From positions 1 through 64,000 of the forward strand of contig DASXHZ010000102.1 in NCBI GenBank assembly GCA_036488085.1: 64,000 nucleotides of DNA. The letters are read 5' to 3'. The notes under the pieces are model-generated. The model was not told the DNA's origin, made no database searches, and saw only the letters and a program-made list of their open reading frames with translations. This DNA is from DASXHZ01 sp036488085. GTDB taxonomy: Bacteria > Acidobacteriota > Thermoanaerobaculia > Gp7-AA8. Each line of letters opens with the position of its first letter. Within the stretch, counting starts at the first letter, position 1. A program made the position numbers and the translations under genes. Shown piece after piece: positions 1-5,059 of the stretch.

Positions 1-104
1 CGTTGTTTGTTTTCCTCTGCTTTCCAAGCATAGATGCCAAACACAAGCTCGATAAGGCGAGGTAGCTGCATGATGTCGCGGCCGGTAGCTCTATACGTAA
101 TCAT
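1..104 (-). CDS. Possible N-terminus of a gene running off the left edge
   Basis: An open frame begins with ATG at 104-102 on the minus strand and stays open to the window edge, giving 34 codons that start MITYRATGRDIMQLPR. The composition is less GC-rich than the surroundings. No family is recognisable from so short a piece and no strong ribosome binding site is visible. It would lie downstream of the 278-residue gene on the same strand. It could equally be chance. Confidence 0.3.
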   Translation of the reverse strand, partial: MITYRATGRDIMQLPRLIELVFGIYAWKAEENKQ

Positions 105-248
105 CTTTGTACACTCTATTCTAGGCCCGCAGAACCTCTGCGGACCTAAGGGTGACTTCCTTAACGTCTAGTTCGGGAGGCAGGCACAAGACCATGCGTT
201 CGCTCGAACGCGACCACATGATCCCAGGGAGGGCTCAGCCCCCTAGAA

Positions 249-1085
249 TCAACCGCTGGTAGTGGAACGACGTTGCCGAACGTAGTACTCCGCCCGGATG
301 CTCACTTCTCCGAGTTTCGCGAGTACCGAGTACGTGTCGCAGAGGAGTTTCGCGCGCCTCTCGATCTTGGCAACTGCAGAATTGATACGCCGCTGCCATC
401 CTGCCACCTGCTCACCGTAAGTCCCTCGCGCCGGCTTTCCCCACGACTGCGCCTCGAAGGCGACGCGGTCACGCGCGATGAGCTTACGTTGGACTCGCGC
501 CGGCTTCGTTGCAAGTCGATGGACCACTATGTTGCGTGCTGTGCGTGCTCGTTCGGTCCCGCAAAACCCCGCTCTAAGTTCGGTTACGAGCACATCGAAA
601 CCCATAACCTTGAGTTGACGATACGACTCTTCGAGAAGCGCACGCCATTTCCGCGTGTTTTTGCCGAGTAACGCCATGATCACGAAGTCGCGCAAGCGGT
701 CGGCTGCGGCGACGAGAGCGGTGAGAGCGGCGAATTCACTGAAGTCGAATTCCGTCGGATCGATCTCCTTCGGAGGCGTTTGCGGCTGATAAAGAAGCGC
801 GTGACCGATGAAGTGTCGTGCGGTCTTCATGAAGCCGAAAAAGTCGTGACCAAGCTCCATCAGCGCCTGCTCTTCTTTAGTTGGAGCGCGTTCCGGCGGG
901 ATGTTTCTTTGCCAATTCATGAAATCATGGTCGTACGGCGGCACCTGAACCCACATTACGTACCCGGAGAAGTCGGGGTCCATCTCCTCGAGATTCAGCC
1001 AGCCATAGCCATCGATGTCACGTACCCCGCGTGAATCCAGCAGTTCACATGCGGCTTTGGCGAAGGACTCTAGATCGGCTGCCAT
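249..1085 (-). CDS. Hypothetical protein with HEPN-like R-N-x3-H motif
   Basis: This is a 278-residue soluble, mostly helical protein with no signal peptide or membrane segment. I do not recognise the whole protein. Around residues 185-195 it carries R-N-I-V-V-H in a helical, basic context. This resembles the Rx4-6H signature of HEPN domains, which act as RNases in many toxin and defence systems. Similar motifs with the phrase ARN..H occur in HEPN proteins of unknown function. The N-terminal 60 residues are acidic and rich in aromatic residues. The gene ends before an apparently non-coding stretch and lies downstream of the XRE regulator on the same strand, separated by 157 bases. The HEPN assignment is inference from one motif. 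Confidence 0.6.
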   Translation of the reverse strand: MAADLESFAKAACELLDSRGVRDIDGYGWLNLEEMDPDFSGYVMWVQVPPYDHDFMNWQRNIPPERAPTKEEQALMELGHDFFGFMKTARHFIGHALLYQPQTPPKEIDPTEFDFSEFAALTALVAAADRLRDFVIMALLGKNTRKWRALLEESYRQLKVMGFDVLVTELRAGFCGTERARTARNIVVHRLATKPARVQRKLIARDRVAFEAQSWGKPARGTYGEQVAGWQRRINSAVAKIERRAKLLCDTYSVLAKLGEVSIRAEYYVRQRRSTTSG

Positions 1086-1242
1086 CCACAGGTATGTACC
1101 AGACCGTCGTAGGCGCCGTCCAGCGACACCAAAGAACGCTTCACGTGCGGGGAAGGGTTTATGTTGAAGCTTGCCAACTCATAACGCTCAACTTTCGACC
1201 TGACGTGAACTTCGTTGTAGCCCTCGCGGACGGTTAGACGTG

Positions 1243-1503
1243 TCACTTTGGAAGGAGAGCCTTCAGGTCAGGCGTCTTGTCGAAGACCACAGTCAACGCC
1301 GTGACCTTGCAATCAAGAGCAACGGCGAGACGAAGCACGGTCGTCAGGCTCGGCACCGCGATGCCGGTCTCCATATTGCTGACATAGGCGTCGGTGAGGC
1401 CGGAAGCCACTGCGAGGTCGTGTTGTGTGACGCCGCGCTTCTGCCGAAGCTCGCGGAGATGCTGACCGAATACCTCGCCTTCCGGCTGACGACGACGGGT
1501 CAT
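1243..1503 (-). CDS. XRE-family helix-turn-helix regulator
   Basis: This 86-residue protein is essentially a single Cro/C1-type HTH domain. The region from H15 to L59 reads as five helices, with the typical R-x3-G-T-Q-x2-L-A and Y-V-S-N-x-E-x-G patterns followed by P-S-L-x2-V-L-R-L-A. I chose ATG at 1503 because the longer frame upstream has no domain and overlaps the divergent promoter. The gene faces away from a second DNA-binding protein (1576-2052), and a 7-bp inverted repeat lies between them. This is the usual arrangement for an autoregulated phage or toxin-antitoxin-type repressor. The DNA target is inferred; the fold is well supported. Confidence 0.85.
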   Translation of the reverse strand: MTRRRQPEGEVFGQHLRELRQKRGVTQHDLAVASGLTDAYVSNMETGIAVPSLTTVLRLAVALDCKVTALTVVFDKTPDLKALLPK

Positions 1504-1518
1504 CCAGCCGCTGTCCCC

Positions 1519-1547
1519 TTGACAATCGCAGATAAGCGACTTATAGT
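1519..1547 (+). promoter_or_regulatory. Near-consensus sigma-70 promoter
   Basis: TTGACA at 1519-1524 is followed by a 17-base spacer and TATAGT at 1542-1547. It points at the gene starting at 1576. A consensus -35 box with an optimal spacer is rare in such GC-rich DNA. The -10 element is embedded in the 7-bp inverted repeat 1539-1558. Confidence 0.75.
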
Positions 1548-1558
1548 ATCGTATAAGT
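1539..1558. promoter_or_regulatory. Inverted repeat, likely operator
   Basis: ACTTATA (1539-1545) and TATAAGT (1552-1558) are perfect 7-base arms separated by 6 bases. The site overlaps the -10 box of the rightward promoter and lies 36 bases upstream of the leftward XRE gene. A dimeric HTH protein bound here would block rightward transcription and could autoregulate its own gene. Which of the two neighbouring DNA-binding proteins binds is not determined by the sequence. Confidence 0.6.
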
Positions 1559-1575
1559 TCACGAGATCGGGAAAC

Positions 1576-2052
1576 ATGCTCGGATCCGAAGTCATCGAAC
1601 GCATTCGCCCCATTTTCCTCCATCAGCGTCCGCGCGTCAGCCTTACCCGTGCGGCGGCGCTCCTCGGATGGACGCGCGGCGAGATATCGAAGGCGATCCG
1701 CGCCGGCGAAGTCGAGGTGACAAAGGCGTCGATGGGTGAGTGGATTTGCCGCGAGGAGTTGCAGGACAGGGCGCTGGAATCGTGGCCGCTGGAGGCGATC
1801 GAAGAGGCTCTTGGCGCGGATGCGGATCGCGCTCTGCCGCCGGCCTGGCGCTTGGCCGACCTCCACGTGCGCGTGCCGCGTTACCACGTCGACATGCTCG
1901 AGTACATGGCGGGACGCGAACGGACGACCGTCAGCGACATCCTCACGCGCGAGCTCGAGGACATGGCCAGTGCGAACGCGGAAGAGTTTTCGCGGTCGCT
2001 GGCCGGTTTTCACGGCGCAATGCGCTGGCCGAGCGCCGGCGCTCGCGACTAA
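1576..2052 (+). CDS. Putative DNA-binding protein (excisionase-like HTH plus RHH-like tail)
   Basis: This is a 158-residue protein. I take ATG at 1576 because the longer frame would run antisense through the XRE gene and its promoter. Residues about 18-55 (V-S-L-T-R-A-A-A-L-L-G-W-T-R-G-E-I-S-K-A-I-R-A-G-E) look like the winged HTH of MerR or excisionase proteins. Residues about 98-130 (a short strand LHVRVP, then two helices around TTVSDILTRELEDM) resemble a ribbon-helix-helix. The combination suggests a sequence-specific DNA-binding protein, and I cannot name its family. It is transcribed from the promoter at 1519-1547, divergently from the XRE gene. It may be an antitoxin or excisionase relic, but no partner toxin is visible next to it. 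Confidence 0.6.
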   Translation: MLGSEVIERIRPIFLHQRPRVSLTRAAALLGWTRGEISKAIRAGEVEVTKASMGEWICREELQDRALESWPLEAIEEALGADADRALPPAWRLADLHVRVPRYHVDMLEYMAGRERTTVSDILTRELEDMASANAEEFSRSLAGFHGAMRWPSAGARD

Positions 2053-2101
2053 ATTCAGCTTCCCGCACGATTCGATGTTCGGAAGCGCCGGAGGCGCTAG
2101 A

Positions 2102-2285
2102 CGATGGTAGCCGGTGGCGAGCGCGTCAGCGCCGCCACCGGGTTTTGAACGCGGCCAGACACGCCGCCCCGGTAGGGGCGGCAGAGAACGGAGCGTACGT
2201 CTGTCGCCCCTGCCGGGGCGGCAACTTCTCGAACCGCTCGTGATCCGGTGGCGGCGCCATAGGCGCTCGCCACCGGCTACCATCG
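2102..2285. repeat. REP-like palindrome cluster with 23-bp perfect inverted arms
   Basis: Positions 2102-2124 and 2263-2285 are perfect inverted copies of 23 bases. Inside and overlapping them are four hairpins: 2111-2141 (CCGGTGGCG arms), 2163-2182 (GCCGCCCC arms, GGTA loop), 2205-2220 (CGCCCC arms, TGCC loop) and 2245-2276 (CCGGTGGCG arms). The two halves mirror each other, so the whole block is one large dyad. This is the structure of a bacterial interspersed mosaic (REP/BIME) element. No transposase is adjacent. Confidence 0.85.
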
Positions 2286-2303
2286 AGAGGCGTCTCCAGC
2301 GCC

Positions 2304-2701
2304 TCGGAGCCCGCGGTCCCACGTAGGTTTCCTGGCTCGCGCAGATGGTCGGCGGCGCGAGGGAACCCGGACGATCGCCGCAAGAACCACGTCCATCCCA
2401 GTGGCCCGGCCGCAAGCGCAGTTGGCGGGGCGGCTAAGCGCCGCCTTCCGCGCGAGCTAACACTCGACGGCGGCAACTGTACAGGAAGCCACCGCTGCGA
2501 CCGGACCGGCGCGATTGTATCGGTTGGCGGGGTTCGGCCTCGAGATGCGCCGGCGTTCCATCCGGCTGCACCGGCGGGGGCGCCAGCGGTGTACTCGCTG
2601 CGTCTCCGCCGGCGAGGCTCGAGCCTCAACAGGGCACATGCTCGTGCACAGCCGCGCTCACTGATGCAACCGGAGGCGCGATTCTATCGCGAGGCGGAAG
2701 G
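2304..2701. other. Gene-poor stretch between the REP cluster and the 21-bp array
   Basis: No convincing gene is visible here. The reading frames that stay open are rich in Arg, Pro and Ala, as expected for chance frames in GC-rich DNA, and none has a recognisable domain. Several short GC hairpins are present, for example around 2430-2455 (GGCGGC/GCCGCC). Confidence 0.5.
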
Positions 2702-3016
2702 ATGATCCGGGCGGACGCACTGGTCGCACGGCAGATGCTGTGTCGAGTTACGGGAGAACGCTGCCCGGTCAAGGACAGCCTGATTTTGGAAGATGCGACC
2801 GATCGGATGATCGGAGCGCGCATGAATGCGGTCGCGGAGCCTAGTTCACTGGGTCTCGGACCTAGCTCACTAGGTCTGCGGCCTAGTTCACTAGGTCTCC
2901 GGGCTAGTTCACTAGGTCTCCAGGCTAGCTCACTAGGTCTCCAGGCTAGCTCACTAGGTCTGCGGCCTAGCTCACTAGGTCTGCGGCCTAGCTCACTAGG
3001 TCTCCGGGCTAGCTGA
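2702..3016 (+). CDS. Doubtful frame reading through the 21-bp repeats
   Basis: ATG at 2702 follows a purine-rich GAGGCGGAAGG. The frame gives 104 residues: about 46 ordinary residues, then seven-residue repeats of the form PSSLGLR/ASSLGLQ, ending at a TGA created by one changed repeat. No family is recognised. The repeat part is open only because 21 is a multiple of three. A minus-strand frame through the same repeats is also open. I rate expression as unlikely but not excluded. Confidence 0.2.
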   Translation: MIRADALVARQMLCRVTGERCPVKDSLILEDATDRMIGARMNAVAEPSSLGLGPSSLGLRPSSLGLRASSLGLQASSLGLQASSLGLRPSSLGLRPSSLGLRAS

Positions 3017-3218
3017 CTAGGTCTGCGGGCTAGCTCACTAGGTCTGCGGGCTAGCTCACTAGGTCTGCGGCCTAGCTCACTAGGTCTCCGGGCTAGTTAA
3101 CTAGGTTCCGGAGCTAGTTACCTGGGTCTCGGAGCGAGTTACCTGGGTCTCGGAGCGCGTTGACGCGGTGTCGGACCGCACGAACGCGGTACCGGACCGC
3201 ATCAACGCGTTCTGCGAC
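2841..3218. repeat. Array of eighteen 21-bp tandem repeats with internal CTAG dyads
   Basis: The repeat starts recur exactly every 21 bases: 2841, 2862, 2883, 2904, 2925, 2946, 2967, 2988, 3009, 3030, 3051, 3072, 3093, 3114, 3135, 3156, 3177 and 3198. The typical unit is CTAGCTCACTAGGTCTGCGGC, which contains two CTAG tetramers eight bases apart. The first fourteen units begin with CTAG. The last four have diverged but keep the period. In those four, the minus strand encodes a coiled-coil-like heptad (V-D-A-V-R-Y-R, V-R-A-V-R-H-R, V-N-A-L-R). The period equals seven codons and about two turns of B-DNA. There are no unique spacers. Confidence 0.95.
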
Positions 3219-3232
3219 CTCGACTTCAGCGC

Positions 3233-3349
3233 CTAGGGTGTCCACAGCAGATGACACTTCGTGGCGTTCTGGCGAAGAGCCGGTGAGGCGATCCGGTCGA
3301 GCATGTGCGGGGGCATGACGCCGCAGTGGTGATGATGTATGTTCTCCAT
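3233..3349 (-). pseudogene. Protealysin-type (M4) propeptide fragment
   Basis: ATG at 3349 follows AGGAAA at good spacing and opens a 38-residue frame. Its N-terminal half, M-E-N-I-H-H-H-H-C-G-V-M-P-P-H-M-L-D-R-I, matches the short propeptide of protealysin-like M4 metalloproteases, whose hallmark is a conserved PPHML/PPYML after a Cys or Ile-rich strand. The frame then ends at TAG about where the propeptide would run into the mature enzyme, and no catalytic domain follows. Instead, the 21-bp array begins. A neighbouring frame continues as a heptad-rich stretch (3114-3368), which may reflect a frameshift. I infer a decayed gene start. A functional micropeptide is the alternative. Confidence 0.5.
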
Positions 3350-3444
3350 GACACTTTCCTTTCTTCAACTGTCGGGTTGACCAGGGGCTGTGTCGGGCCG
3401 AGCCGCGTCTCCAAACGCGGCCCGGCCACTACCTTCCTAACGGC

Positions 3445-3594
3445 TCAGTGCGAAATCGTCGGCGCGACACCTCCGTTCTGTGAGGGCTGCTGCCCTGACT
3501 GTGACGTTGAAGGGCGTTTCCTCTTCTTCGACTCGATCATCTTGTTGACACGTTCGCCGAGGTGGGCGAAGTTCGGATCGCTCGCCAGAACCAT
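3445..3594 (-). CDS. Small hypothetical protein
   Basis: This is a 49-residue basic frame starting at ATG 3594, which is preceded on the minus strand by GGGGGA at plausible spacing. It reads M-V-L-A-S-D-P-N-F-A-H-L-G-E-R-V-N-K-M-I and then a Lys/Arg-rich and Ser/Gln-rich tail. No domain is recognised. The open frame extends further upstream into the direct repeats at 3653-3770, which argues against the longer start. It lies just upstream of the propeptide-like fragment on the same strand. Confidence 0.3.
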   Translation of the reverse strand: MVLASDPNFAHLGERVNKMIESKKRKRPSTSQSGQQPSQNGGVAPTISH

Positions 3595-3652
3595 GTGATG
3601 TCCCCCAAGGTCGCCAACGTGATGGGGATGCCGATGTTCCTGCACTGAGGTT

Positions 3653-3770
3653 ACGCGGTTACGAGGTTTCGCATGACCCCGCAACCTTCGTAACCCTCAT
3701 TGCCTTCGGTCACGCGGTTACGAGGTTTCGCACGACCCCGCAACCTTCGTAACCTCGTAACCCTCATTGC
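3653..3770. repeat. Two direct copies of a 51-base intergenic repeat
   Basis: Copy one is 3653-3703 and copy two is 3712-3770. They are nearly identical over the GGTTACGAGGTTTCGCATGA portion and the CCGCAACCTTCGTAACC portion. Copy two carries an eight-base duplication (CCTCGTAA) near its end. GGTTACGAGG and its complement CCTCGTAACC both occur, so each copy can also fold. No open frame of interest crosses them. Confidence 0.85.
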
Positions 3771-3986
3771 ACCGCGGCCGTGAAATCGGCGTCGAACCCG
3801 TGCTTCCTGCCAGAGGTGACTCTTCGCGGGCAATACGCTAATCTTTACGAAATCCAAAATCGTTCGCTTACGAGGGTCCGCAGATGAGAGTTGTCGTCCG
3901 GACCTGCATTTGGTCTTGTCTCGCCATCGTGGGCGTTCTCTTCGAGCTCCGGCCCGCTCGCGCGATGCAACCCCGAGGAAACCTCG

Positions 3987-4967
3987 ATGCTCACTTCGAT
4001 CAGATTGCCCGTACCCAAATCCGCGCGGAAATTCGCGTCACCGATCAGAATTGCGATTTTTGCGCTCGCGCTCGCGTCGTCAGCAAACGCCGTTCAAGTA
4101 ACTCCAGGGGACATCATAACAACGGACAACAGGGCGCTCTTCGAAACAGTCCCCCCAATAAGTGAGCTCGGACTCGTCAAGGATGGAAACTTCATTCTGA
4201 TACAGGACTACCCGCCAGAGAACTTCGATGATGCTTACATTTCGCCTGAAGGGCAGATCTTTGTAAACGAGTCGAAACTGACCGTCTACGATTCATCTTT
4301 CGCGGTCGTAGCGACGCCTCCTCACCTGCCTGGAGGTCTTGGCGAGATGGTCTGGGATCGCAGCGGTCATATCTTTGTCGGCAACGAGTTGGGAAACACG
4401 ATTCGGAAGCTAGATCTCAATTATCACTTGCTTGATACCATCACTATCGCCGTGCCACAGATGTATTTCGATCTAGCGGCAGATCAATGCACCGTCTACT
4501 ACACAGACGGATGGGTGCGAATACACCGCCACGACGTTTGTACGAACACCGCCCTCACAGACGTGAGCTCGACAGTAACCGACACCTTCAATCAGATCCG
4601 GATTGCAGCGGACGGCTCGATCGTCGTGGCGGGACACCAGGCCGTGTATCACCTCTCCACGGACGGCACTCTAATCAATCAGTTCGATCCCGTACCGTTC
4701 GGTGCGTATGACCAAGGCGCGATCGCTCTGGCCCCGGGTGGCAATCAGGTTTGGATCGTCGGGCGAAACGGACTCAGGCTCGTGGATCTCGCGACCGGCA
4801 ACCTGGTTCAGTCGGTTGATCCACAAGTCAAAGGTGACATTCGCAGCATTGCCGTCATGGGCGACGCACACGCCGCCGCCGCGCCGGTACCGATCCCCAC
4901 ACTGACGGGTCCGTTGCTCTTGCTGCTCGCCGTATCCGTCGTCGCGGTAGGCCTTGTTACGCCCTGA
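3987..4967 (+). CDS. Secreted beta-propeller-like protein with IPTL-CTERM-type tail
   Basis: This 326-residue protein starts at ATG 3987, seven bases after GAGGA. The longer frame from 3891 has no signal and no ribosome site. Residues about 15-32 form a signal peptide (I-R-I-A-I-F-A-L-A-L-A-S-S-A-N-A). The body carries repeated blades of the type G-N-x-I-R-K-L-D-L and G-x-I-V-V-A-G, as in NHL or SMP-30-like propellers. The end reads P-V-P-I-P-T-L-T-G-P followed by a 15-residue hydrophobic helix. This is the IPTL-CTERM sorting pattern recognised by exosortase-like enzymes. The usual Trp after IPTL and the terminal Arg cluster are missing, so sorting may be degenerate. No exosortase is in the window. 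Confidence 0.7.
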   Translation: MLTSIRLPVPKSARKFASPIRIAIFALALASSANAVQVTPGDIITTDNRALFETVPPISELGLVKDGNFILIQDYPPENFDDAYISPEGQIFVNESKLTVYDSSFAVVATPPHLPGGLGEMVWDRSGHIFVGNELGNTIRKLDLNYHLLDTITIAVPQMYFDLAADQCTVYYTDGWVRIHRHDVCTNTALTDVSSTVTDTFNQIRIAADGSIVVAGHQAVYHLSTDGTLINQFDPVPFGAYDQGAIALAPGGNQVWIVGRNGLRLVDLATGNLVQSVDPQVKGDIRSIAVMGDAHAAAAPVPIPTLTGPLLLLLAVSVVAVGLVTP

Positions 4968-4981
4968 GGGGTCAGGCAGAA

Positions 4982-5045
4982 ACTTGAGACTTCCTCTGGC
5001 GCGCGTCCCGCGTCCTTCGGGCCAAACTTCGAGGAAGTTTCAAGT
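4982..5045. terminator. Inverted repeat between convergent genes
   Basis: ACTTGAGACTTCCTC (4982-4996) pairs with GAGGAAGTTTCAAGT (5031-5045) with one mismatch, giving a 15-bp stem and a 34-base loop. It fills the gap between the convergent propeller gene and uvrA. It could act as a bidirectional terminator, but there is no T-run. Confidence 0.45.
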
Positions 5046-5059
5046 TCGACTGAGCCCCT

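Noticed and set aside
1179..1239. attC-like (integron cassette) site downstream of the XRE gene
   Set aside because: On the minus strand GTCTAAC and GTTATGA stand 61 bases apart, a plausible attC length, but the second box misses the consensus by one base and the inner L boxes lack the required pairing. No second site follows the 278-residue gene and no integrase is present.
2841..3218. CRISPR array
   Set aside because: The 21-bp units are contiguous with no unique spacers, and no cas genes are in the window.
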